From: Zelonia costaricensis
Lineage: Eukaryota; Euglenozoa; Kinetoplastea; Trypanosomatida; Trypanosomatidae
Direction: 5' to 3'
Length of the DNA: 64,000 bases
Assembly (NCBI GenBank): GCA_030849075.1
Contig: JASAOO010003562.1
Coordinates: 62,001 to 126,000, forward strand
Shown here: one piece after another, positions 50,872-61,083 of the stretch
How the letters are laid out: every line of letters starts with the position of its first letter
Position numbering within the stretch: the first letter of the stretch is position 1
Position numbers and translations under genes: made by a program
Notes under the pieces: generated by a model
Seen by the model: only the letters and a program-made list of their open reading frames with translations
The model's database searches: none
What the model was told of the DNA's origin: nothing

Positions 50872-51669
50872 CTTCCAAATTGCACGTTCTGCTTTGGTGT
50901 TGATACAGCCTGCCCCCTTTTTTTTTTAATCTCGACCTTCTCTACTATGGCCGCGACAGCTAAGTGCTCCGTGACGTAGACTGCAGGTGCTTTCGTGGTC
51001 TCACGTGAAATTTGACACACATTGTAGGCCGAAGGAAAAAAGAGACACAGTAGAACCGCACTCAGAGAAACCCACATCTTGCTAATTCACCCTCTGCATC
51101 ATTCTTCTCTTTTTTTTAGCGGAGACCTCAAAGGCGAACCCGTCACATCCTTTGAGATTCACACTGACATCCTCTGTGTGCGGCTTTCCGTAAAAAGCCG
51201 TGAGCGTTTCCGTATTTATTGCGCACAGAGGTCTGCGCATGCGCGGTAGGGGGGAGAAAGTCCACCGGCAGTCACGGAGACTGAAAGGCCAGCGTGGGTT
51301 CAGATTGTCGCCAGTTCAATTTGTGTGTTTTGAGAAAGCCAGGAACATGGAAAAGTGCATGTCAGAGAGGGCATTTCTTGCGCTGCAAAAGGCAAGGAGT
51401 GGCGACGCGCCACGGAAACGCGGGGGGATCACTGTCAACCGTTCTAGAGGGTGCCCAGCCGATAAAAAAAAAGGTGCCATCTGAGTTAGAGAGACCGACA
51501 GGTAATCGATGGCCGGGCACCTCAGATCTAATTTGGAAGAGGAATTGAAAGTTGCGCATCTAACTCTATCAGAGCCAACGAAGAAGAGCACGCCAGTGTA
51601 TACAAGCTCGGCGGCGGCGGCCTCACGACAAACGCCAAATAGCCCACAATTTGAAAAAAAACGCTCCTC
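50872..51669. other. Intergenic region: Rib72 leader and cyclin 3' UTR
   Basis: No gene. It is less GC-rich than most of the window, with T11 (about 50918-50928) and T8 (51111-51118) runs on the plus strand. The right part should be the cyclin 3' UTR. Confidence 0.55.
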
Positions 51670-52599
51670 TCACGCGGCGGCTGGGAGGGGCGGAAATTGC
51701 AGGGTGGCGACGCTGTCGTACTCGCGCGCCGAGTACTTTCGCCGCACCGCCTGCAAACGTGAGGACCCTGAGCACAGCCGCTGCGTGAAAGGCAAAAGCT
51801 GCTCGATGACTGGGTAAAGCTCCTCAAGCCGGACTCCCTGCGCCGACGAAGACATTTCAACCTCCCAAAGCCGATGCAGCGAGGTCGTCTCTTGAGACTT
51901 GTTGTACCGAATGAGGAACAGACCCATTAAAACCGACGCGGCAGCGATCTGGGACGGCAAAAACTGCAGCAGGGGATAGCAGTGCGCGGCGCTCTCCAAA
52001 AAAAGAAGCGCCCCGTGTCGCACCTGCGGCGGGGCGTGGCAGCCGTCCCACAGCCGACAGGCGATCGGGTAGGTTGTAGGGACGGTGAACTTGAAGCGCA
52101 GCGCCGTCACGATGTCGAATTCCATGTCGATCACCTCCGCGGCAGTGTACGTGTTCGCCGTCACAGCGACGCAGTCATTCACCGTTGGCGGCCAGACCTC
52201 CTCGTGCTTCGCCGCGATAAGGACCGCCGTGACGCCAACCAGCTGCAGCTTGGTGCGGGGGATGCTGTAAAACAGCAAGAACCTGTCGACGATGTCCACA
52301 GCAAGAAAAAACGTCTCAGGGTGGAGCTTGAACTCCGCGATGACATCGATGAGCCAGTCTATTAGAATCTTGCGCATGCGGTCGGTCACCTCTGACTGAC
52401 GGTCCATGTACAGCCGCTCCCCATACATCACACGCTCCACCTCGAGAAAGTACGCAAGGATCTCGGAGCCATATTCTGACACAAAGCTCGGCTCACAGGG
52501 TCGCGGGGTTGGCGGGAGCGGGGTGAGTTTGTGAAAGGTCTCGCGCACGGTGTTCGTCTGGTTTGAAAACGGAACACGAGTTCGTGCAGGAGCAGCCAT
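51670..52599 (-). CDS. Mitotic B-type cyclin
   Basis: A 309-residue protein. The cyclin box begins at about residue 45 (YGSEILAYFLEVERVM). It has the MRAIL-like hydrophobic patch MRKILIDWLIDV at 75-86, followed by LHPETFFLAVDIVDRFL, GVTAVLIAAKHEEVWPP (the KYEE region) and MEFDIVTALRFKFTVPT, all typical of A/B cyclins. In trypanosomatids this corresponds to the mitotic cyclin group (CYC6/CYC3 type), partner of CRK3; which one cannot be set without comparison. The N-terminus before the box is only about 40 residues and shows no obvious RxxL destruction box or KEN box. The leader carries an AATAGAAG octamer 14 nt from the ATG. Confidence 0.93.
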   Translation of the reverse strand: MAAPARTRVPFSNQTNTVRETFHKLTPLPPTPRPCEPSFVSEYGSEILAYFLEVERVMYGERLYMDRQSEVTDRMRKILIDWLIDVIAEFKLHPETFFLAVDIVDRFLLFYSIPRTKLQLVGVTAVLIAAKHEEVWPPTVNDCVAVTANTYTAAEVIDMEFDIVTALRFKFTVPTTYPIACRLWDGCHAPPQVRHGALLFLESAAHCYPLLQFLPSQIAAASVLMGLFLIRYNKSQETTSLHRLWEVEMSSSAQGVRLEELYPVIEQLLPFTQRLCSGSSRLQAVRRKYSAREYDSVATLQFPPLPAAA

Positions 52600-53050
52600 C
52601 TTGAATGTCGTGCTTCTATTCTATCAAAGGCGCAACTTTTGGAGGGTGTTGGCGTGGCTGTGGCTGTTGCACTCGTTCAGATCAGTCCAGAATCAGACAC
52701 GAATAAGAGGGAAGGTGAAAATAGCCAGTTAGCTCATGTCATAAATAGTTTGCATCGCTATGCGCTCGAAGAGACGGGCAGGATGCCACGCGCGGCGCGT
52801 TTCGCAACTCTGAGCCGTTAAGCTACAGCTCTTCCTCTACGGCTTCAAGAAAAAACGGGCTTGCTATTTCTTTTTTCTTCAGACTAATCTCACTCCCCAC
52901 AAACCGTTCTTAGTGCGCGTTTGACCCGGAAAGGTGAAAGCTGCTCTCACACAGTCCCTCTTGAAGGTGCACACCCGCACCTTACTAACATGCACTACAA
53001 CCCGCTACCTTAGCGCCAGCGCCAACCAGCAGAGCGACCCAAACTGTTCG
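52600..53050. other. Cyclin 5' flank
   Basis: No gene. The sense strand has pyrimidine-rich stretches (about 52725-52670) suited to trans-splicing and the octamer element at 52613-52620. From about 53.05 kb the composition changes abruptly to very GC-rich. Confidence 0.6.
52613..52620 (-). promoter_or_regulatory. AATAGAAG octamer in cyclin leader
   Basis: The sense strand reads GATAGAATAGAAG just upstream of the ATG; AATAGAAG matches the (C/A)AUAGAA(G/A) cycling element consensus and GATAGAAT overlaps it. It sits 14 nt from the start codon of a mitotic cyclin. Confidence 0.45.
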
Positions 53051-56000
53051 ATTTCACTCTGCATGCCCAACACCATCACAGGACTTACGCTTGCGTGACG
53101 CATCAGGGAAGACGGTGGCCATACAAAGGAAGCCCCTCCCATGCCCCCGGGACCGCAAGGCGTGCACACTCAGAACGTTCCGTGGTGAACCCCACCCCAA
53201 AGGCCACAGCCACACACAGCGCTCGCCGTGAGCAGCACCTCGCGATCCGAGCACCGCCCCCCCCCCCCTTCCTTTCCAACCGTGACCGCTTTCACCCCAC
53301 AGCCTTTCGGAAGCACCGCGCCGGCACCATCACCCCCCCCCCATACCCCACCACCACCAGCGACGCCAGCACGGCCCAACCATCGTGACTCCAACCACCG
53401 CGCCAAACCGCGGCGCCAAAGCAGAAAAGGTGGGCCCGCCACCCCCCGCCACAAAAAGGCCCCCGGGCCGTGCCACGACAAATCCCCCACGCCAGACACC
53501 CCCCGCCTCACAACCGCCGCAGACCAGCGCCACCCCCCGTCCGGCAGGGCGCACGGGGCGCGCCGAGGCGCCCCAAACCCACGCCACGGCCAGCCAACCA
53601 CCGGCCGCAAAACGCCGGCCCCCGCAGGAGCCCACGAGAAACCGCAAGCCAACAAAAGCGGCGGCCCGCAGCCAGGAGGAGAGACCCCCGGAGGCGCGCC
53701 GTGGCGCAGAACCCGCGGCGCCCCTAGGGCACGCCTCCGTCGGCCAAAACAGCCCGCGACATCCGGAACGGAAGCACCCCACCACGACAACCCAAAGACA
53801 AAACAGCTGCGCCAGAGCGAGCGCGCAGCCGCCGCACACACAGGCCCCCCGAGCGAGGCCAGGCGCGTCACAACGACACAGCGAACCCAAGATGGCGCAC
53901 CAGGGTGACGAAAGATGAAGAACGAACAACCGCCGGCTGCCAGGAACCCTGGGGTGCCGCGACGAACCGATATTCCACCGCATTCGCGCCGCCCCTGCGT
54001 ACAGAACAAGTGGTCGTGTTTGAAGAAAGGGGGCCCCTCCACACAGAGCACCGTGGGTGAGAAACAGGGGTGGGGCCAGGGATGCGCGGGGCGGGGGGCC
54101 CGCGAGCGGGCGAAAAGACCGCAAAGTGGAAAAATGGGAGCCGGCGGTGACAGCAGTGCGGGGGACCGCTGGGGAAGAGCGAGCACAGGGCCACGTAATT
54201 CCCACAGATGCGTCGAGGTTGCGCACACGTTCACCCCACCCCTTCTAAGAGTGAGGACGTCATGCGCAACACCCAAAAGGCCCTCGGGCGAGCAGGCGAC
54301 CCAAAGCGACCCGCAATCCCGCGGCCGCCGTTTGCACGCCATTGTATCCTTTAAACAGACCCCGAGGGTGCGCGACGTACAGACAGAAACACCGGCGTTG
54401 CCACCGGAGTTTTCCACACAAAGCGGAAATCAGGGGAAAAGGGTAGGGGTCAATGTCGGTGGCATGGGGTGGGGGTCGGCGGCGTTCTGCACGGTGCCCG
54501 GAACCGGCAAACCACGAGACAGCCGCATCCAAAGCTGCGGTCCGGGGTTCAATTGAGTTCAGGCCTACCGGGGAGAGAAAAGGCAGGTAAAAGTGCGACA
54601 GAATGTGTTTTTCTTGTGCCTACGCCAACCCCCCCCTCCCAGCAGCCAAGGGATTTGGGGTCCTTTGTTGGATTCGTAGAGGGCAACACACCGGCCACGC
54701 GTGGAGTTCGTCAGGGGGAGACATGCCTTGCCGCCTTGGCGGGTAAGTGCGGCGAAGAACAGAAGCCCCGCGTTTGCCCGGCCGTGTCGCATACTTTTAC
54801 GTCACCGTCGAGGGCCCGAAGAGGAGCACATAAAGAACCATTTGGACAGCCTTGTGTACGTATGGCAGGGGGCGGTCCCTGACACGTTTGGGCGTGCACG
54901 TGGGGGTCTGGCGCCGTGGCGTCCGGCTGCCCTTGGTGTCGCGTGGTGCTGCATGGGCGCTGTTTACCCTGGCGGGGCAGCAGAGCCCGGAGTTAACATG
55001 CAACCCCAGCGCCCCTGGTGCCAATCACCTGTACGGCTGCTGCTTTGGTGTCCCCTGCGCGCTTGGTTAGGGTCGTTGTGGGACTCTGCGGCCGACGGCG
55101 CGCGCGGCACAATCCGTGAGTCGGCGCTGCTTTTTAGCCCCTCAGCCTTTTTTCACACCCGAACCGCCTACTTGTCTCCAGGATGTCTGTATTGCTTCGT
55201 TTGGGGAACGGCGGATTCTGAGCGAACACAGGCCCCTTGGGTTTGGTGCATTTTTCAGGAACCATGTGGCCGGGTCGAACTCCACGCGGGCCCCGCGGCC
55301 GCCAATGGCCCCGGTAGACGGGCGCGGCGGCTTTGGGGGTGGTGCACACGGGCGGTGGGGCGCACGGGTGCTTTTCGACAGCACAGCTGCAGGAACAGGG
55401 TGGTGGGTGCGGGTAAGGGGGTCTGTGGCGCCGCGGTGGGGCCGGCCCCCCCTTTGCCAAGGGGGTGCCGCGCCGTGGGCTTCGAACGGCGGCGACAAGC
55501 CCCATCGCGCGCGGGGTTGCGCACAATAGGGGGGGGCTGGGGAGCTGCGACGCAGCGGTATTGCGGCACAGCGGCGGGGTGTGGGTGTGGGTGGGTTGTG
55601 TGTCGTGGGGACGGGGGCCCCGGCCTGTTGCTTTCGGGGGCCCGCGCCTGTTGTGGGGAAGGGTGGCTCCATCCCAGCCAGGGCGGCCGGCTGGTCCGCG
55701 GGCCCCCCTCCTCCCGGGACCATGACCCGCCGCGGAGGCGATTTTCCGCGGCCGCACCGCGGGGCTTTCGGCCGTGCCAGGGGGGCGGCGCCAGGTGGAA
55801 AAACGGGGGGCGGGGGGCGGCCGCGGGGCGCGCTTGGTTTCCGCCGCGGGGTGGGTTCAGCAAGGGTTGCGGTCATGTTCTTGCGGGCCTGGGCGTTTCT
55901 CCTCTTTCGGGGGTGGGGCTTTGGGGCTGTGCGCGGCTTCGCGCCCGGTGCCAAAGTGACGCACCCCCAAAAAGGGGGCAGGGGCGGACTGTGAGGGGCA

Positions 56001-56632
56001 GGTGGGTGTGGCGTGGTGCCGCGCGTCTCGGGCGAACACGCGCGCGCACGTGCGCAAATGCCTGTGGGCCGCGGCGCACGGTGCGCTGCTGCTTGCCCCC
56101 CTGGCTTGCACCCGCGCCCCCCTGCCTTCCGGGTTTGGGGTCTTGCCCGCTCCCCGTCCCCAGCCGCGGCGCGGCCCTGGGCACGGGAGGACGACTTTTT
56201 GTGGAGATCGGGACTCTTTTGTCCGGTCACCATCCCTGCCGCGTTTGCGAAGGGATGCATGCACCCGCTGACCGCTTCGCGAGCCTGCGTGTGCGCTTGC
56301 GGGGGCGAAAAGCATGTGCTGCTCCTTCTCCTTCTCCCCTCCCCGCCGGAGCACCTATTCCACTGAGAACTCCGCATCCGTTCCCGTGCGCTGATTCTTC
56401 AGGCACCACTTTTCGATAAGAACGGACCAGCCGCGCTGCTTCTTTAGTATTCCCCTCCATTTGCTTGTCGTTGGCGCTGCAAGGCTTGCGCTGGCTTGCG
56501 CAAGCTTCCCGCAAATGATCCTTTTTTGGTCGTCTCTGTAGCCCCCCCCCTCCTCGCACCGCCGCGCTTTTGCATTTGGGTTCCACTGCTCAGGCTGGAT
56601 TCCCCTTGCCGCGAGCCGCCGCAGCCCCCTTC

Positions 56633-56679
56633 TCGATCTCTCCATCCTGCTGCTTTTTCTGTGTGTCTTTTCTGCAGCT
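56633..56679 (+). promoter_or_regulatory. Plus-strand splice-acceptor-like pyrimidine tract
   Basis: On the plus strand a long C/T tract ends in GTCTTTTCTGCAG, a strong trans-splicing acceptor look-alike in the orientation opposite to all genes of the window. Downstream plus-strand frames (for example 57034-57336) are short and unrecognised, so this may be coincidental. Confidence 0.3.
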
Positions 56680-59004
56680 ACCGACGCGCTTTTCGGGTGG
56701 CTTGCTCGGGGGCATCTGCATTCTCCCCCCTTGCAAGCATAGGCCAGGCGCAACCCGTCCTTTCTATGGGGCTGGTTGTGTCTGCGGCGCTCTCTGTCTG
56801 GCGTGCCCTTTCCTGCCTCCTTTTTGTGAGTCAGTACGGTGGGGCCTGCGCCTGTGTTCCCGCGTAGCTTCTGCAGCATCCTCTGTGCAAAGGGCGTGCT
56901 TCTTGTGGTGCTGGGCCCCCCTGTTCTCTGCCGCATTCTTGCGGGCTGTTTGGTGGGCCACGGAGGGCGGAGACGAAGTGCAAGGCCTGTCCTCTGTCGA
57001 GTCCGCTCTTTGAAAAAGAGCACGAGGGGGTAATTGCTGGCGGCTCAGCCTGAAACCGCCTTTCGGCTTTCTGATGCCTGCGCAGAGGCAGCGCTGGTAT
57101 TCTTTAACGGGGGGATGCAAGAGATAGAGGAATGGTCGATGCCACACCCCGGTTTTCTCTTTCTTTGCATTCTCGGTCTCTTGCCACTTTGCAACACATT
57201 TGTGGTAGATCGCGTGCGGGGTCGCATGAAAGGAACTTTTGCTCTGCTGCTGGAAGATGCGGCTGTGGTACGGCACGTTGCCAGTGCGTGGAGGTGGCTG
57301 GTTTGGGAACGCCTTTTTTTCGCGCGTTGTTTGTGAAGATGAGTCGGCGCTCTTGGGATGAGAATCCCCCCTTTGCGCAGTTTTGCTTGTCTGCGGTTGA
57401 TCGCAAAGGTGAGCGCACGCTTCTGACCTGCGCCTTTGATGTTCGACTTCTCCGCTTCATGTTTTGCTCTTTGCTTTCTGGTGCATCGGGTGTGCGCGGG
57501 GTTGTGTTTTGACGGTCGCGGCGATCCTGTCGAGGAATGCAAGTGTGCTGGTGTGTTTGAGCGCGCAGAAGTGCCTCTCGAAGAGAGCGAATGCACCCTG
57601 CGGTGGCCATCGACTTTCTCTTACAAACGCGACGAAGGGCCTAACGTGCATTGGGGTCGATCTCTCCTTCATTTCACGGGTTTCAATTTGTTGCATTTGT
57701 AACAGGTACCTCCGGGTGGGCTTCCATCGTTCTCGCTTTTTGTGCGCGCAGCGCTCCGCCTGTCGTTTTTCATGACTACTTCGCACGTGCGATCCTCTTT
57801 TTAATTCGTCAGGCGTTTTCTGTGTCACCGAAAAGTGGCAGGCAGGTTGCTTGTTTTTGACCCCCCCTACCGGCGCCGCGCGTGGTTGCTTTCTGCTCAG
57901 CACCTGCGTTGGCTCCCAATCGCGCCGACCACGCCGCGGACAACCCCAGCCCCCACGGCATGCCCCACGCACATGGCACTGCCAGCGTCGCCATGCCGGT
58001 ACCCCCACAGGCCCCCTCGTCAAACAGCACGACTTCCACCAGCCGCTCTTCGCCACGCCACCGCAGCGCCCTGCCGTGGATAGGGCTGCCGGCTGCTGGG
58101 CGGGGGATTGGGTGCGGCGGGGCGGTGTGTGGGGTGTTGGGTCGGTGTGGTGGGCGTGTGTTCTGTGGGGTCGTTTATGGTTGGCTGTTGGGTGGTTGGG
58201 GTTGTGGTGTGTGGAAAGTTGCTTGGGTTCTTGCTCTTCGTCAGTGGCGGGGGCGGGTCGGGGGATTCCGAGTCGTGAATGGGGTGTTGTCGCCGCGGTG
58301 TGGTGGGCTCCTGGTCGGGGTGCCGTGGCGTTTTGGGTTGCGGGGGTTGTGTCGTTGCCCCTTGCGTGCCGCGCGGCTTTTTTTGCCGGGGTTGGCGGGG
58401 GGCAGCGGTCCGGTGGCCCCCCCCCCGGGCGGCTGGCCTCCAGGGCCAGGGGGCTGGGTCGCGCCAAGGAGGTGGCATCCCGGACCCGCGTTGGCCCACG
58501 CCGAGCCGGCCCCTGGGGGGGGGGGACGGCCGGGCAAAGGGCCGGGCGCCGTGTTGGACCGCATGGGGTCTTCTCGCGGGGTTTGTGTGTGCTCCGTCGC
58601 CGTGCGTGGCGTTTCTTTTTCAAAGATGGGACAGCGGGAGAAGTGCGCGTGGGGTTTCTGTTTGGGGGCGTGGCATCGCGGTGCGTTTTCTTGTGGAGCA
58701 GCGCAGCCGCCGAAACGTGACCGGGCAGACGGTCTCCTTCTACGCCCAAGTGTGCCGCTTCCGCGTGCTCGTGTTCTTCTCTTGTTGCCTTGTTCACCCC
58801 TCTTCTGCAGCCGAGCTGTCGGGGGTGGGTGGGAAGCCGTCGGTGGGCGAAGCAAAGGGAAGAAAAGAGCGAATATACACCTGCAAGCGATGGCAAAGAA
58901 CGTTGCTGAAACAGAAAGAAGACGCGGGACAAGCGGCAAGCCATTCCCGCGTCTCTACAGTGAGGCGTGGACGCTCGTTCGGCTGTGGCCCTGCGTGTCC
59001 CCTT

Positions 59005-59046
59005 GGGGGTTGGGGTTGGGGTAAGGGGGAGGGTTGGGGGGGGGGG
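59005..59046 (+). other. G-quadruplex-forming G-run cluster
   Basis: The plus strand has successive runs of 5, 4, 4, 5, 3 and about 11 G separated by TT, TT, TAA, A and TT. This fulfils the G4 pattern several times over and slightly resembles telomeric G-strand spacing. It lies about 100 bases beyond the O-methyltransferase stop codon and marks the right edge of the GC-rich block. Confidence 0.8.
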
Positions 59047-59149
59047 CGAACGTTGCCGAAGCAGGGCGTGCGGTTTAAATGGGGTGCCGGGGGGCAGGTG
59101 GGGCTGGCCCTGCCGCGCGGTGGTGTGGCGTGCTGGCGGGTCGCACGGC

Positions 59150-59905
59150 TCACAACTTGCGGGCAAAGTACACGCCGTCGGCCAGCGACGTCATGACAGC
59201 GGCGACGCGCTTGTCGTTCTTGATCAGCTCATTGGCCTTGCCCAGGTTGGGAAGTCGCTCGTCGTTGCCGTGCTCGGCAAGGACGAGGCCGTGGAGGAGG
59301 GTGTTGTCCATCACGACAACGCCACCCTGCCGGAGCAGCTGCAGCGACAGCTCGTAGTACTCCGGGTACTGATCCTTGTTGGCGTCGATGAAGATCAAGT
59401 CGTAACTGCCCGCCTCGCCGCGGCCGATGAGGGCCTTCATGGACTCAAGGGCCGGGCCCTCAATGAAGTCGATCTTCTTCGACACGCCAGCCTTCTCCCA
59501 CGCCTTGAAGCCGACCTCGGCAAACTCGCGCGAGACGTCGAGGCCGCGGATAATGCCGTCCTCGGGCAGCTGCAGCGCCATCGCCAGCGTCGTAACACCG
59601 CGGAAGACGCCCACCTCAATCACCCGCTTCGCCCCGATGAGGCCGCACAGCCAGCCGAGGAACTGGTACTGGTCCGGGCACGCCATCATGCCCGGGCGAG
59701 AGAGCTGCTCGGCAGCGTCGCGCAGCTCGCGCTGCACCTCCGTCTCACCAGTGTGCTCCAAGACGTACTTGAAGTACGACGGGTGAAGGGCGGCTGTGCA
59801 CGGCGCCTCCCGCTTCAGCGACATCATTCCCCCCGGTCCCCCCTGCGGGGCCTTGCCCTGCATGTGCGGCGGCACCGGCATGGAGTGCGGCGGCGGAGCG
59901 CTCAT
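59150..59905 (-). CDS. Class I SAM-dependent O-methyltransferase (caffeoyl-CoA OMT / COMTD1-like)
   Basis: A 251-residue protein started at 59905 (MSAPPPHSMPVPPHM); the longer frame to 60178 is leader. SAM motif I VIEVGVFRGVTT is at residues 95-106, preceded by MACPDQYQFLGWL, which matches the QGQLL segment of the family. The metal- and substrate-site phrases FIDANKDQY (172-180) and VVVMDNTLLHG (196-206) provide the conserved Asp/Asn residues expected for divalent-cation binding. Family members methylate catechol-like hydroxyls. The acceptor in trypanosomatids is unknown. A Pro/Met/Gly-rich N-terminal extension of about 30 residues is unusual. The predicted acceptor lies about 10 nt upstream of the ATG. 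Confidence 0.93.
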   Translation of the reverse strand: MSAPPPHSMPVPPHMQGKAPQGGPGGMMSLKREAPCTAALHPSYFKYVLEHTGETEVQRELRDAAEQLSRPGMMACPDQYQFLGWLCGLIGAKRVIEVGVFRGVTTLAMALQLPEDGIIRGLDVSREFAEVGFKAWEKAGVSKKIDFIEGPALESMKALIGRGEAGSYDLIFIDANKDQYPEYYELSLQLLRQGGVVVMDNTLLHGLVLAEHGNDERLPNLGKANELIKNDKRVAAVMTSLADGVYFARKL

Positions 59906-59915
59906 CGTGCGGTAG

Positions 59916-59917
59916 CT
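59916..59917 (-). promoter_or_regulatory. Predicted spliced-leader acceptor (AG) for O-methyltransferase mRNA
   Basis: The sense strand reads CTCCCCTCTACTCTCTTTCC then CACCTCACCAG, with AG at 59917-59916, giving a very short leader of about 10 nt. Confidence 0.45.
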
Positions 59918-61058
59918 GGTGAGGTGGGAAAGAGAGTAGAGGGGAGTGGGGGCGAGGTGTCTGCGGTGGAGTTGTGATGCAGGTGCGATGCGCATTAACC
60001 CATCGACAGAGAAAAGGAAAAGGCAGAAAATGGAGCGTGTATGTATCTTGGGTACGCGTTGGCAAAGGGCAACTGCAGACGTGCGTGGTGTCGTTGGAGG
60101 TGGCGGCAGGTGGTGGAGCTGATGCAGTCGTGAAGGGAGACAACGTAGGCGTGGGTGCCGTTTCCGGCTGCTGCGCAAGCGGCCGACTCTCTGTCATCCA
60201 CGGTGTGTGTCAGCGGCTCGGCGTGAGGAGGCATAGGCCCGCGTCTGGGCCGTTGGCGGATGGTATGGCATGTGTGGGTGCCGGCTGCCCTTCACAGGAA
60301 GCGGGGCAGCGGCGCCGCGCCACTGCACGCCTCCACCTGTGGCGATGTCGCGCGCTACCACCGTTTGCACTTGTGGGTCGTTTCCGCCTGTTCAGAAAGC
60401 GCTGCGGCTGTGTGCGCGTGTTTTGCGGCACTGGCCAAAAGGAGCTGCGGACGGGTGGCCGCGTGCTGCGGTACAGGCCCACCTCGCGTCCCGCCTGGCG
60501 CAGGCCGCGCACAAAGCCGCACCGTGGTGTGCACATACTCGTGCCTCTAGGTCACGTTGAGCAACGCCCACGTACGTCTGTACGCACATACATGGCGGGA
60601 CGGCGTCTGCGAGTGGCCGCGGTTGACTGAGACAACACTACGCCAGACATGCCGAGAAAAGAGAAAAGAGCGAATGACACGCACACACACGCACACACAC
60701 AGGAAAGAAGAAACGAGACAGAGTGTCGCGGCAAAGCTCAGCCACATGAAGAGACGGTGCTGCTGCCGAGGGAGGGGAGGGGAGGCAGCCCAAGTACTTC
60801 GTGGAAAAGATCTGGCGAAACGAACAGACATGGAGAGGTGCGGTGCAGGAGATGACACGGCGGCTCGAGGGGGGGCGAACGCGCCAGGAGCGGGTAGCTT
60901 CTGCGCGGCGCCGGTGGTGACGGTCCTCGGGGGCCGGGGGGGGGGGGCGGGGGCGGAGACTGGACAAAAGCGAACGAAACGGAAAAGGAGGAGAGGCTTC
61001 TACAAGTGTGCACGAAGAGACGCAGTCAATGACGACACTCGGCATGCGCCTTCGCGCT

Positions 61059-61083
61059 ACACACACACACACACACACACAAA
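61059..61083. repeat. (CA)n microsatellite
   Basis: A pure CA run of about 12 units in the calpain 3' flank. Confidence 0.85.

Larger units (their letters stand above)
53051..59149. other. GC-rich gene-free block with strong strand skew
   Basis: About 6.1 kb without a credible gene. Left part (53.1-53.9 kb) is C/A-rich on the plus strand. From about 54.0 to 56.3 kb and 58.1 to 59.1 kb the plus strand is G/T-rich; 57.85-58.08 kb is again C-rich. Long open frames exist on both strands (for example plus 54701-56419, minus 55142-56377, minus 57457-59166, minus 53170-54417). They overlap each other, are Gly/Arg/Pro/Trp/Cys-rich, and show no domain, reverse transcriptase or recombinase motif. High GC explains their length because stop codons are AT-rich. 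The part 56.36-57.85 kb is more AT-rich with pyrimidine tracts on the plus strand. Function unknown. Confidence 0.65.

Noticed and set aside
53170..54417. 415-codon minus-strand open frame
   Set aside because: Product is Gly/Trp/Cys/Arg-rich and unstructured-looking; explained by G-rich minus-strand sequence rather than coding selection.
54536..54570. B-box-like GGGGTTCAATTGAG suggesting a tRNA T-arm
   Set aside because: Flanking bases do not pair as a T-stem and no A-box or cloverleaf is seen upstream.
54701..56419. 572-codon plus-strand open frame in the GC-rich block
   Set aside because: It overlaps long minus-strand frames, its product is Gly/Arg/Trp/Cys-rich with no domain or repeat logic, and long frames are expected by chance at such GC content.
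56761..56768. Minus-strand CATAGAAA octamer match in the GC-rich block
   Set aside because: There is no gene to which it could serve as a UTR element; consistent with the expected chance frequency.
59005..59046. Possible interstitial telomeric repeat
   Set aside because: The runs are GGGGTT-like and irregular; the trypanosomatid telomere unit TTAGGG does not occur in tandem, so it is better called a G-quadruplex motif.
53051..59149. Retrotransposon or TATE-type element
   Set aside because: No reverse transcriptase, endonuclease or tyrosine recombinase motif was seen in any frame, and no terminal repeats or poly-A end could be recognised by eye. A fully decayed element cannot be excluded.
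57457..59166. 569-codon minus-strand open frame
   Set aside because: Pro/Thr/His/Arg-rich low-complexity product with no recognisable domain. It runs across the G-quadruplex and the end of the O-methyltransferase gene, and its composition follows the G/T skew of the opposite strand.
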